Part shown: positions 50,541-59,026 of the stretch, piece by piece
How positions within the stretch are numbered: the stretch's first letter is position 1
Layout of the letters: each line of letters starts with the position of its first letter
From: Mesorhizobium wenxiniae
GTDB taxonomy: Bacteria; Pseudomonadota; Alphaproteobacteria; Rhizobiales; Rhizobiaceae
NCBI RefSeq assembly: GCF_002284535.1
Contig: NZ_NPKH01000020.1
Location: 1-64,000, forward strand
Direction of reading: 5' to 3'
DNA length: 64,000 nucleotides
Program-made: the position numbers and the translations under genes
The notes under the pieces: generated by a model
The model's input: only the letters and a program-made list of their open reading frames with translations
Told to the model about the DNA's origin: nothing
Database searches by the model: none

Positions 50541-52262
50541 TCACGGTTTGAGCGCCCATACCGTCGCGTGTAGAACGGCGCCCGTTTCGGCGATGAGACG
50601 CGCCGATTGTACTGGCTCAAAACCGCTGATCCGCTTCGTGCCAGCCCATCGACCGCGATCCGCGAAGACCTCGATCGATCCGTAGTCGAGGAATATCCGC
50701 AGCCGTCTTGGACGGGCTCCCTTGGCGATATAGTGAGGAGACTGAGCTGCGCCCCCGTCTTCATGACAAATGGCAAGTCCCTCGTCGTCGACGACAACCT
50801 CGAGGCGAACAGTTGGATGATGGAGCTTCAGGCGGAAATGGGCACCCGGCTTTTCCAACTCGAACAGGATTTCGACGGAGCCGTTGATAAAGCTTACCTG
50901 CTCTCCGGCTGCAAGGCGCGTTCGGTCCAGAATATGGCTCCGCAGGCTCTCGGCTGCTCCGATGGGCGGGGTATGCAACTCGCCTGCAGACAAATGGATG
51001 TTGCGAGGCAACGTCATGGCTGTGGGGAAATCGATCGCCGGTCCGGTATCGGCCCAGTTGGCAAGCCATCCAATACCGACAATGGCATCACCGTCGACGA
51101 AGGCCTGGAAGGCGTAGTTATCCGTCCCGAAGTCCAGTTCCTGTTCGAATTCCTTGGAAAAGGTCTGACCATCGAACCAGCCGACAATGGCCATTGTCAG
51201 ATTCTTGCGCCGGGTGGACTGGTCCTCACTATTCATCAGGCCGAGAATTAGAACCCAGCGCGTCGCGGGATCGGTCGCAGGCCCGTCGAGCGGCAGCAGA
51301 CAGGGACATTCGATCGCCGTCGTCCGATAGTGTTTCTCGACCAGAAGCTTGCCGATGTATGTCCAGCCGGTGGCGGCCGTATGGTCCTGGGTTTCGTAGA
51401 GCAGGACAACGCCGCCCTCATCGCTCTGGCTGCCCAGCAGCATTTTCCAACGGCCATCCGGTCCCTTGAAGACGTATGGGTCACGAAAATCGGTGGTCAA
51501 TCCCTCGTCAAGGGGGCGGTAGGGCAGGATGACGTCGGCATTTCCCGCCGTAATGAGGTCGCTGGAAGTGGCAGTGAGCTGGATCTGCTGTTCCGGGATA
51601 CGGTCCTGTACCTGCTCGGTGAAAAAGACGCGAATACCAGGGCCATCGGCAAGCGGGATGGCTGAGCCGGAATACGCACCGCCCCGTTTGTCGGGCCTTG
51701 CGGTAAGATCTTCCGACGGGAACAGGAAGATGGGCATGTGACGCCATCGCAAATAGTCGGAAGATACGGCGTGCCCCCAGTGCATCGTGTTCCACCGAAG
51801 CCCATGGGAATAATGCTGGTAGAAGAGATGTGGGCGACCTCCAAACCGGCCGAATCCGTTTGGATCGTTCATCCAGCCGAACGGCGGGCGAAAATGATAG
51901 CTGTCAGGAATGTTCGGCGGGGCATTTCCCGGATTGGTGTGGATAACTGTAATGCCTGTCTCCAGCACGTCGGCCAATGCGAACCAGTAGGCGACCGATA
52001 CCGAGGTCTGATCCGTGTCGTAGTCGAGTTCGACACTGCCACCGCCGAAGACGTGAAAAATTCTGAATTCATACTCTTCGGCGTTCGTAACGCTCACCTC
52101 GCCGAACTTGCCACGGACATTGGAAAAAGACAGCGAGCCCGGAACGTCCGGCTTGGCCGCCTTAAGCCAGATATGGAACGTGGCGTTGACTGGCAGGTCG
52201 GCATGCAGGCTTCGAATGGCGTTCCCACCCGCAATCCTTACCTTGACCTGGCTGTCACTCAT
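50541..52262 (-). CDS. Glycoside hydrolase family 32 (beta-fructosidase)
   Basis: This is a 573-residue enzyme with the family's three acids in place: WMNDPNG at 130-136 (nucleophile Asp), FRDPYVF (stabiliser Asp) and ECPCLLPL (acid/base Glu). An extra N-terminal beta domain of about 110 residues precedes the propeller, and the C-terminal beta-sandwich is complete. No signal peptide is seen, so it acts in the cytoplasm on sucrose, fructans or possibly mannosylfructose. The ATG at 52262 has GGAG eight bases upstream. It is convergent with the phosphatase gene, separated by 22 bp. Confidence 0.92.
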   Translation of the reverse strand: MSDSQVKVRIAGGNAIRSLHADLPVNATFHIWLKAAKPDVPGSLSFSNVRGKFGEVSVTNAEEYEFRIFHVFGGGSVELDYDTDQTSVSVAYWFALADVLETGITVIHTNPGNAPPNIPDSYHFRPPFGWMNDPNGFGRFGGRPHLFYQHYSHGLRWNTMHWGHAVSSDYLRWRHMPIFLFPSEDLTARPDKRGGAYSGSAIPLADGPGIRVFFTEQVQDRIPEQQIQLTATSSDLITAGNADVILPYRPLDEGLTTDFRDPYVFKGPDGRWKMLLGSQSDEGGVVLLYETQDHTAATGWTYIGKLLVEKHYRTTAIECPCLLPLDGPATDPATRWVLILGLMNSEDQSTRRKNLTMAIVGWFDGQTFSKEFEQELDFGTDNYAFQAFVDGDAIVGIGWLANWADTGPAIDFPTAMTLPRNIHLSAGELHTPPIGAAESLRSHILDRTRLAAGEQVSFINGSVEILFELEKPGAHFRLKLHHPTVRLEVVVDDEGLAICHEDGGAAQSPHYIAKGARPRRLRIFLDYGSIEVFADRGRWAGTKRISGFEPVQSARLIAETGAVLHATVWALKP

Positions 52263-52512
52263 GAAGCTGGCTCCGTTCCGTGCGGCGTTCCCGGACAGAT
52301 AGAGGATCAAACCCGGTTTTCGACCTGGAAATGCGCTGCAGAAGGTTAAAGCTGGATCTTCATTTTAGCAAAGCCATTCCCGGAATCGGCCAAGACCTTC
52401 TCTTTTCCAAGGTTTGACCTCGCCGTCGCTGTGGGGCGTCTGCAATTGCTGGCGCGGCCAATAAATTAACCAGCGCTGTTGCCCCTGGCTGACATTGTCA
52501 GGCGTCGCACAT

Positions 52513-53532
52513 CTAACCTTCTATGGGTTGGCGTATCGCAAACTGTGTCTCAATTTGCGCTGGCTGGCGTCCGGTTACCCACCAGATCACCGACACCACA
52601 ATAATGGAGACGTAGCCGTCAACAGCATAGTGCCATCCGGTATATACCGAACCGTACATTATCAGGGCTGCGAATATCCAACCGAGAATACCGAGCCAGA
52701 TATTGAGGGAAGAAAGCAGATAGGCATTCAGTGTGGCAAAGGCGACGTGCATGCTTGGCATGGCCGAGATGCCGCCGCCAAGGTCTGGCCGGCCGCTCTG
52801 GTAAGCCGTGAGAAGATATGCGGCGGGCTCCCGCACCATGTGGCTATAGTCGAGACCGTCCATGGCGACCTTGAGTCCGCTGAAGCGGTCCTCGCCAACA
52901 AACTGGTGGTAGTAGATCGGCCCGACCGACGCCAGCGCCGAGGCCAAGATGGTGCCGAGGATGCATAACGTCAGCGCTGCTGCCCAGAGGTAGCGGATGC
53001 GGCCAATCTTGTCCGACCAGAGAGACACGAAAAGCATGGTGCCGAACCATTGGAAAAACCAAATCACCTCATAGCTGTTGAAGACGACGATCGACCACGT
53101 ATTGCTGTCGAGCCTGTGCGTGAGTTCCCACGGCGCAGTCCCGTGCAGCCATTCATCCAGATCGGCTAACCAGTTGTCCGCATAGAATGGAACGACGGAC
53201 GGGATGGCCATCTTGTAGGTAGAGTACGCGGTCAAGCTCGCGAAGAAGAACAGCAGAACCAGTAAACAGGCACGCCAGCGCCCTCGAACCAAATCTACGA
53301 CGTAGCGAGTTGGCTCTGCTCGGCCGTAAATAAGCGCAGCAGAACAGACCCCACTGATAAACAAGATCGGAATACCGACGGTGAATTTCTGAGCATAAAC
53401 CAGCATTAGGTGGAAGAAAGACTGCGGACTTAGTGCAGACGCGCCTGCCACGTAAGTTGCCATAAACAAGGCAAGGCGCAACGACCATCTTGTCGATGGA
53501 CTGTAGTCCCTTACCCCTATAGTTAATGACAT
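52513..53532 (-). CDS. PAP2-superfamily membrane phosphatase/transferase (Aur1-like)
   Basis: The 339-residue protein has about eight helices. The C2 motif SAMPSMHVAFA near 262-272 and the C3 motif GWHYAVDGY near 308-316 mark the PAP2_3 group, which includes inositol-phosphoceramide synthases as well as lipid phosphatases. The first His is in the C2 motif and the second with its Asp in C3, so the catalytic set is complete. GC content is lower than in the core genes nearby, as for the whole 48-53.6 kb block. Substrate unknown. Confidence 0.85.
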   Translation of the reverse strand: MSLTIGVRDYSPSTRWSLRLALFMATYVAGASALSPQSFFHLMLVYAQKFTVGIPILFISGVCSAALIYGRAEPTRYVVDLVRGRWRACLLVLLFFFASLTAYSTYKMAIPSVVPFYADNWLADLDEWLHGTAPWELTHRLDSNTWSIVVFNSYEVIWFFQWFGTMLFVSLWSDKIGRIRYLWAAALTLCILGTILASALASVGPIYYHQFVGEDRFSGLKVAMDGLDYSHMVREPAAYLLTAYQSGRPDLGGGISAMPSMHVAFATLNAYLLSSLNIWLGILGWIFAALIMYGSVYTGWHYAVDGYVSIIVVSVIWWVTGRQPAQIETQFAIRQPIEG

Positions 53533-53555
53533 ACTAATTTACCGAGATGCAGAAT

Positions 53556-53571
53556 ATGCCATCGATGGCAT
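53556..53571. promoter_or_regulatory. Perfect 16-bp palindrome
   Basis: ATGCCATCGATGGCAT lies 24 bp upstream of the PAP2 gene start and about 130 bp upstream of the DHDPS-family gene. Its symmetry fits a dimeric repressor site, but no target is fixed. Confidence 0.4.
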
Positions 53572-53699
53572 TATCAATGTGATAGCGAAGCAAGCTTACC
53601 ATGCGGTTACTTCGCGCCCCGCCCGTCCGGACCAACTGCCGGGTTGGATCGGACCGTCGGTCCTGCGCTATGACTGAAAGCTGAATTTAGGAGGATCTC

Positions 53700-54629
53700 A
53701 TGGCCATCGGTCCTGACACCAAAGGTGTCTACACCATTGCCCCGACGCCGTTCGAGGCGGATGGCAAGATCGACTGGGAATCACTTGATTCGATGGTCGA
53801 TTTCTACGAGCGCTGCGGCGTCGATGGGATGACAATCCTCGGCATCATGGGCGAGGCCCCAAAGCTCGACGCTGGCGAATCGCTCGAGATCGTGAAGCGC
53901 ATCGTGGCGCGCACCAGGCTGCCGGTCATCGTCGGCGTCTCCGCCCCTGGCTTCGCCGCCATGCGCAGCCTTGCGCGCGCCTCGATCGAGGTTGGCGCGC
54001 AAGGCGTGATGATTGCGCCGCCGCCGGCGCTGCGCACCGATGACCAGATCGTCACCTATTTCCGCAACGCATCCGAAGCGGTCGGCGAGGATGTTCCTTT
54101 CGTCCTGCAGGACTATCCGCTGACCCTCTCGGTCGTCATGACCCCGGTCGTCATCCGCCGCATCGTCACCGACAATCCGGCCTGCTTCATGCTCAAGCAC
54201 GAGGACTGGCCGGGCCTGGAGAAGATCAGCGCGCTGCGCGGCTTTCAGAAGGACGGCTCACTGCGGCCGCTGTCTATCCTCACCGGCAATGGCGGCCTCT
54301 TCCTCGACTTCGAGATGGAGCGCGGCGCCGACGGCGCGATGACCGGCTATTCCTTCCCCGATATGCTCGTCGACGTGGTGAAATTGTCGGTCGCCGGCGA
54401 GCGCGACAAGGCGCACGATCTTTTCGACGCCCACCTGCCCTACCTGCGCTATGAGCAGCAACCCGGTGTGGGACTTGCGGTACGCAAATATGTGATGATG
54501 AAGCGCGGTGCCATCGCGTCCGACGCCCAGCGCAAGCCGGGCAGTGCGTTGTCGGCGGCGGCCAGACAAGAAGTCGACTATTTGCTTATGCGGCTGGAAA
54601 GTCGCGTCCGCAAACAAGCCCCGAGATAA
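53700..54629 (+). CDS. Dihydrodipicolinate synthase / N-acetylneuraminate lyase family protein
   Basis: The 309-residue TIM-barrel aldolase has the Schiff-base Lys in CFMLKHED near 161-168 and the catalytic Tyr in LQDYPL near 137-142. The usual GTTGE phosphate loop is replaced by GIMGEAPKL. That change and the genome context (not near lysine genes) point to a catabolic aldolase or dehydratase rather than DapA. A strong AGGAGG lies six bases before the ATG. GC content returns to the core level here. Confidence 0.85.
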   Translation: MAIGPDTKGVYTIAPTPFEADGKIDWESLDSMVDFYERCGVDGMTILGIMGEAPKLDAGESLEIVKRIVARTRLPVIVGVSAPGFAAMRSLARASIEVGAQGVMIAPPPALRTDDQIVTYFRNASEAVGEDVPFVLQDYPLTLSVVMTPVVIRRIVTDNPACFMLKHEDWPGLEKISALRGFQKDGSLRPLSILTGNGGLFLDFEMERGADGAMTGYSFPDMLVDVVKLSVAGERDKAHDLFDAHLPYLRYEQQPGVGLAVRKYVMMKRGAIASDAQRKPGSALSAAARQEVDYLLMRLESRVRKQAPR

Positions 54630-54917
54630 TGCAACCAGCGGACTATTTGCCGCGCATCACATCAATAGATAGCCGCGTGAGCTTGCGTGAAAAGCGCATT
54701 TTTTGCCGAGAATTCCCAAGGGCCCGCTTCGCGACACGGTTCGGGTCTTTGAAGCAGCTGGCATTTGATGACGGCTCAACCATGCGCTTAGCGCGCGGCA
54801 TTCCGCGCCCAACCAGCCGCAGGTTCGCACAGCGTTTCAGCTTGCACAAACAGACTTGGGAAGAGCTGTAGTGAAAAAGAAAATTGCGTAATAAAATAAG
54901 AGATTATTGGATAAAGC
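54630..54917. other. Intergenic gap without recognised feature
   Basis: A-T rich toward the tRNA end. No terminator, repeat element or convincing small gene is visible; an 80-codon frame that begins at the TAATG of the preceding stop has no ribosome site of its own and no familiar motif. Confidence 0.5.
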
Positions 54918-55002
54918 TGGTGCGGTCGAGAAGACTCGAACTTCCACGGGTTGCCCCACAGCGACCTCAACGCTGCGCGTCTACCAATTCCGCCACGACC
55001 GC
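54918..55002 (-). tRNA. tRNA-Leu, anticodon GAG
   Basis: An 85-base class II tRNA on the minus strand with encoded CCA. The acceptor stem GCGGTCG pairs with CGACCGC; the anticodon stem CAGCG/CGCTG holds the loop TTGAGGT with GAG, reading CUC and CUU. The long variable arm (GTGGGGCAACCCGTG) and the T arm TTCGAGTC are present. Confidence 0.95.
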
Positions 55003-55182
55003 ACGTGGTAGGAGCCGAAACGAACCGGCTCGCGGCGTGTAGCAAATCGTTTCCGGCGAAACAAGGGCGCGTCGCGCAATAATTGCCCGGGATTCGGCAT
55101 AACGCTCCAAAGGGGTGGAACGCGCTCGGAACTGGACGTTTCAGCCGATTGCCGCCATATGTGAGGCGACACGAGACACGCC

Positions 55183-55926
55183 ATGACAGAACGCAGCCAG
55201 ATCGCCACGTCGTTCCTGCCCCTGCCCGGTTCGGCACCGGTCGAATGGCGGATCGAACCCGGCCTCACCGCCTATCCGGATGCGCTTGCCGTCATGGGGG
55301 CGCGTGCCGAAGCGATCCGAAGCGGCGCCGCCGGCGAGATGGTCTGGCTGGTCGAGCACCCGCCGCTCTACACCGCTGGCACCAGCGCCCGCATCGATGA
55401 CCTGATCGAGCCGGACCGTTTTCCGGTATTCGCGGCCGGGCGCGGCGGCGAATACACCTATCATGGGCCAGGCCAGCGCGTCGCTTATGTGATGCTCGAC
55501 CTGAAGCGGCGGCGCGAGGATGTCCGCGCCTTCGTCGCGGCGCTCGAACAATGGATCATCGGCACGCTCGCCACCTTCAACGTGCGCGGCGAACGGCGCG
55601 AGGACCGCGTCGGCGTCTGGGTGGTACGGCCGGATCGCCCGGTCCGACCCGACGGCTCGCCGGCCGAGGACAAGATCGCCGCCATCGGCATCAGGCTGAG
55701 GCGCTGGGTGAGCTTTCACGGCATCGCCATCAATGTCGAGCCGGATCTCAGCCACTTTAGCGGCATCGTGCCGTGCGGCGTGCAGGATCACGGCGTCACC
55801 AGCCTAGTCGACCTCGGCCTTCCCTTGGGGATGGCCGACCTCGATCTCGCGCTGAAATCCGCCTTCGAGGACATCTTCGGACCCGCGGCACCTTTGCTTG
55901 TCGAAGCAGCCCGCAAGGCCGGCTGA
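55183..55926 (+). CDS. lipB: Lipoyl(octanoyl) transferase
   Basis: The 247-residue enzyme transfers octanoyl from acyl carrier protein to lipoyl domains. [20 protein letters not shown] near 87-106 is the signature block, [18 protein letters not shown] carries the catalytic Lys, and [13 protein letters not shown] near 193-205 the catalytic Cys. Length is normal for alphaproteobacteria. It is divergent from the tRNA gene. Confidence 0.96.
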   Translation: MTERSQIATSFLPLPGSAPVEWRIEPGLTAYPDALAVMGARAEAIRSGAAGEMVWLVEHPPLYTAGTSARIDDLIEPDRFPVFAAGRGGEYTYHGPGQRVAYVMLDLKRRREDVRAFVAALEQWIIGTLATFNVRGERREDRVGVWVVRPDRPVRPDGSPAEDKIAAIGIRLRRWVSFHGIAINVEPDLSHFSGIVPCGVQDHGVTSLVDLGLPLGMADLDLALKSAFEDIFGPAAPLLVEAARKAG

Positions 55927-56011
55927 CAAAGCAGCACTGAACCACCGAGCTCCGACGGCTGCCCCACCCCGTGAAGAACGTCAGCGTTTGAGCCACGTCT
56001 TCAGCGCTGCC

Positions 56012-56098
56012 TCACATCGCTCCGATCCAGATCGCCATGGAAATGAGAAACGTGCTCATGCACACTAGTGACACGACATCGTGAACAAGACCGGTCAT
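56012..56098 (-). CDS. 28-residue hydrophobic micropeptide behind tandem SOS boxes
   Basis: ATG at 56098, TGA at 56012-56014. The product starts MTGLVHDVVSLVCM, continues through a hydrophobic segment and ends AIWIGAM, enough for one membrane helix. An excellent ribosome site, CAGGAGAGCGTT, ends immediately before the ATG. Upstream stand three GTTC half-sites in regular spacing, the alphaproteobacterial LexA pattern. Size, single helix and SOS control recall Caulobacter SidA, the 29-residue division inhibitor, although I see no direct sequence match. The short length means coding cannot be proved from one sequence. Confidence 0.7.
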   Translation of the reverse strand: MTGLVHDVVSLVCMSTFLISMAIWIGAM

Positions 56099-56120
56099 AA
56101 CGCTCTCCTGTTTTCAGTAT

Positions 56121-56146
56121 GTTCGTCATTTGTTCTAATTTTGTTC
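56121..56146 (-). promoter_or_regulatory. Tandem LexA (SOS) boxes
   Basis: GTTC occurs at 56121, 56132 and 56143, giving GTTC-N7-GTTC-N7-GTTC, two overlapping copies of the alphaproteobacterial LexA consensus. On the minus strand a TTGACA hexamer (56155-56150) directly upstream can serve as -35 element, so a bound LexA dimer would cover the promoter of the micropeptide. Confidence 0.8.
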
Positions 56147-56293
56147 AAATGTCAACGGCGTCAATCCGCGCGGCCGCCGAAATTCCGGCGCTCAGTTCGG
56201 CAAGGTTAAGGAATCGTTGAAAGCCCACCGTGACCGCCTGCCGGAAAATGCGGCTCGCGGTCGGCCCGTTGGGGAATGTGAGGTCCAGGCCTT

Positions 56294-57337
56294 CTAAGCA
56301 TGACGCCAGGCCGGCGGCAGGCCGAAGGCCGGAAACAGTTTCGGGCCGAGCGGCGGCACATAGACCGTCAGGGCCGCGATTCCGCCGTCAGCGGGCTCGA
56401 TCACATGCAGGGAATGGGCTCGCCACGCAGGGTCATTGTGGCTGCGGGAATAGACACCGACTGCCGGCTGGGCATTGGCACCGGTTGCCATGGTGCGGAA
56501 GCCCGCAAAGTTACCCCAGATGGTCTCGAGGAAACCGCGGATCGCCGCGCGTCCTTGATACCATTCCCGCCAGGGCGGCATGCGATAGGTGGCGTCCTCC
56601 CGCAGCAGCTCGATCAGGCTGTCGAGATTGGCGGCCTGCCAGGCCTGCATGTAACGTTCGAGCAGCAGGCCTTCTTCCCGGCCGGGCTTCGATCGCTGCA
56701 TGGGACGTCCCTCTGGATATCGCGCCGCGAGGGTTGCGCGGGCCTGCTGCAATGCGCTGTTGATCGAAGCTGTCGATCCACCCAGCAGTCCCGCCGTCTC
56801 GACAGCCGACCATCCCAGCACGTCGGAAAGCAGTAGAGGTGGCAGGTCCTGGATCGCGGCGACGAAGGCGAGCTGGACGGCTTCGCTAGTCTCGTAGCGC
56901 GCTTCCGGACCCGGCTCACCATCAGTGAGGCCTGGCAGCTCCGCATCCGGGTAAGGCTCCAACCAGGTGACCTCGGCTGCAGGCCCGTCTGTGGCCCGTC
57001 CGTGGAAGGCCGGCCGTCCCGGCTGCTGGAGAATGCGACGCGTCCTCGATCTGGCCTTGAGGGCGTTGAGGCAAGAGTTGGTCGCGATCGTGTAGAGCCA
57101 ACCGCGAATCGAACCCCGCCCGTCGAACTCCGACCTTGCACGCCAGGCGCGCAGAAACGTGTCCTGGACGAGGTCGTCCGCCTCGTGCAGCGAACCCATC
57201 ATGCGATAGCAATGGAGCTTAAGTTCCCGGCGATGGGTCGCCGTGAACTGCTCGAAGGCCGTCGATCCAGGATCGGCTGGCCCGGCTGGCGTATCGGCTT
57301 GAGAGGTGCCTGGGCGTCTGTCATGCGGATCCGGCAT
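56294..57337 (-). CDS. ECF sigma factor with C-terminal SnoaL-like domain (SigX5/SigG type)
   Basis: The 347-residue protein has sigma region 2 (LHCYRMMGSLHEADDLVQDT near 41-60, FLRAWRARSEF), region 4 (LPPLLLSDVLGWSAVETA near 165-182) and from about 215 a SnoaL/NTF2-like domain (LLREDATYRMPPWREWYQGR). ECF factors of this layout carry their own sensor-like domain instead of a separate anti-sigma. It starts 29 bp after the SDR stop, and the two are probably co-transcribed. No anti-sigma gene is nearby. Confidence 0.9.
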   Translation of the reverse strand: MPDPHDRRPGTSQADTPAGPADPGSTAFEQFTATHRRELKLHCYRMMGSLHEADDLVQDTFLRAWRARSEFDGRGSIRGWLYTIATNSCLNALKARSRTRRILQQPGRPAFHGRATDGPAAEVTWLEPYPDAELPGLTDGEPGPEARYETSEAVQLAFVAAIQDLPPLLLSDVLGWSAVETAGLLGGSTASINSALQQARATLAARYPEGRPMQRSKPGREEGLLLERYMQAWQAANLDSLIELLREDATYRMPPWREWYQGRAAIRGFLETIWGNFAGFRTMATGANAQPAVGVYSRSHNDPAWRAHSLHVIEPADGGIAALTVYVPPLGPKLFPAFGLPPAWRHA

Positions 57338-57366
57338 TTTTGAGTCCGGTTTGCATTACGCGCGCC

Positions 57367-58104
57367 TCAGCCCGCCGGCGCAAGCCCGCTACCGCTCACT
57401 GCGAAGGAACATCCTTGCGGTTTTTGGGTGGCGAGTGCGACCACCGCACGTCCCACTTCGGCCGGCGTTTGCATGTCTAGCATGCCCGCGATGAACTCCA
57501 TCGGCCGCATGCCCATATAGGCCGAAATGCTCTCGATGCCGGCGTCGCCCACGCCGGTCCCTGGCATGATGCGCATAGGCGCAAGCGCCATGAAGCGCAG
57601 GCCGAGCCGATCCGATTCCTTCTGGCTATGACCGGCCAGGAACATCTGCATGCGTTTTGCGCCGGCATAGCCGCCGGAATTCGGTGGCCCCCCGGTCAAG
57701 GCTGCGCCACTGGAGATCAGAATGATCCGGGCGCCCGGTTTGAGCGGACGTCGGAGCGCGGCCTTGCAAAACAGGAACGATATCTTGACGTCCGTCTCCC
57801 AGTTTGCGGAGAACGCCTTCCAGTTCTGTTCATGTAGGGGCGCGGAGGGGGCAAGGGCACCCGCGCAGATCACCAGGGCGTCCGGCTCCAGCGCGGCAAA
57901 GACCTCGTCAGGGGCGGACTCCACGGTTGCGTCGACCGCGAACGTCTTCACGCCCGGAGTTTCCCAGGCAAATTGCGCCAGCGCCGGCTCGCCGCGGGCG
58001 ACAGCCATGACCGTCGCTCTCTCGCTGAGGGCGGCTTCTGCGATCGAGCGACCGACACCACGGCCGCCTCCAACGACGACATTCCGACCTTGTAACAATC
58101 TCAT
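57367..58104 (-). CDS. Short-chain dehydrogenase/reductase
   Basis: This is a 245-residue SDR with VVGGGRGVGRSIAEAAL near 10-26 (nucleotide loop), LVICAGALA (NAG-like strand) and catalytic SSGAAL then GGYAGAKRM (Tyr and Lys). The start at 58104 gives the normal N-terminus; the frame continues upstream without sense. It precedes the ECF sigma gene on the same strand, a pairing that may reflect regulation by or of the sigma factor. Substrate unknown. Confidence 0.88.
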   Translation of the reverse strand: MRLLQGRNVVVGGGRGVGRSIAEAALSERATVMAVARGEPALAQFAWETPGVKTFAVDATVESAPDEVFAALEPDALVICAGALAPSAPLHEQNWKAFSANWETDVKISFLFCKAALRRPLKPGARIILISSGAALTGGPPNSGGYAGAKRMQMFLAGHSQKESDRLGLRFMALAPMRIMPGTGVGDAGIESISAYMGMRPMEFIAGMLDMQTPAEVGRAVVALATQKPQGCSFAVSGSGLAPAG

Positions 58105-58342
58105 GGACCACCTTGCTATCCGGGCCGCTGGACCATCCAGGCGCGCCCATTGATAAGGACAACACAGACGGGCGGAAATCATCGGTGCGACGTCAGAAAT
58201 CTTCTACGGCGATCGGCATGGCCCGCGCTAAGCCCCGGTCGGGCGCGGGCGGCGGACAGCGACGCGTCAGGCCTGCCGCCAACGCGGCGCACATTTGCGA
58301 CCGCAGCGAAGCCGTCGACAAGGGGAGCGCTGTGCGAGATCC
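58105..58342. other. Intergenic gap without recognised feature
   Basis: This 238-bp stretch separates the SDR gene start and the lolD stop. It should contain the promoter of the SDR-sigma pair. No repeat, terminator or small gene stands out. Confidence 0.45.
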
Positions 58343-59026
58343 CTAAAGCGGAACAACCTTGCCGTCGGCCAGCGTGACGCGACGGTCCATGCGCGAGGCA
58401 AGCTCGTGGTTGTGGGTGGCGATCAGCGCCGCCAGGCCCGACTGCCGGACCAGCGCTCCCAGTGCCTCGAACACATAGGAGGCGGTGACCGGATCGAGGT
58501 TGCCGGTCGGCTCGTCGGCAAGCAGCACCAGCGGCGCATTGGCGACGGCGCGCGCAATGGCGACGCGCTGCTGCTCGCCGCCGGACAGTTCGGAGGGGCG
58601 GTGCTGCGCGCGCTTGCCGATCTGCATGTACTCGAGCAGTTGCGCCGACCGCTCGGCAGCCTCCTTGCGCGTCAGCCCTTTTATCAGTTGCGGCATCATG
58701 ATGTTTTCCAGCGCCGTGAACTCCGGCAGCAGGTGATGGAACTGATAGACGAAGCCGACATCGTTACGGCGGATCGCCGTGCGCTCGTCGTCGGAAAGCC
58801 GCCCGCAGGCGCGGCCTGCCAGAATCACGTCGCCGGCGTCCGGCCGCTCCAGCAGTCCGGCGGTGTGCAACAGTGTCGATTTGCCGGTTCCCGACGGCGC
58901 CACCAGCGCCACGATCTCGCCGCGCTTCAGCGAAAAATCTGCGCCGTTGAGGATGGTGAGCTTGCGCGGCCCCTGGACATAGTGCCGCTCGACGCTCTTC
59001 AGCTCGATAATGGCCTCGGCCATCAT
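58343..59026 (-). CDS. lolD: Lipoprotein-releasing ABC transporter ATPase
   Basis: This is a 227-residue ATPase with Walker [10 protein letters not shown] near 43-51 (the usual first Gly is Ala), signature [15 protein letters not shown] and Walker [14 protein letters not shown]. It powers release of lipoproteins from the inner membrane to LolA. The doubled ATGATG at 59026 overlaps the LolC/E stop, so the genes are coupled in the order proS-lolC/E-lolD. Confidence 0.94.
   Translation of the reverse strand: MMAEAIIELKSVERHYVQGPRKLTILNGADFSLKRGEIVALVAPSGTGKSTLLHTAGLLERPDAGDVILAGRACGRLSDDERTAIRRNDVGFVYQFHHLLPEFTALENIMMPQLIKGLTRKEAAERSAQLLEYMQIGKRAQHRPSELSGGEQQRVAIARAVANAPLVLLADEPTGNLDPVTASYVFEALGALVRQSGLAALIATHNHELASRMDRRVTLADGKVVPL

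Noticed and set aside
54629-54871. 80-codon plus-strand frame starting at the DHDPS-family stop
   Set aside because: It begins by a TAATG overlap but has no ribosome site of its own, no recognisable motif and an arginine-rich composition typical of chance frames in this DNA.
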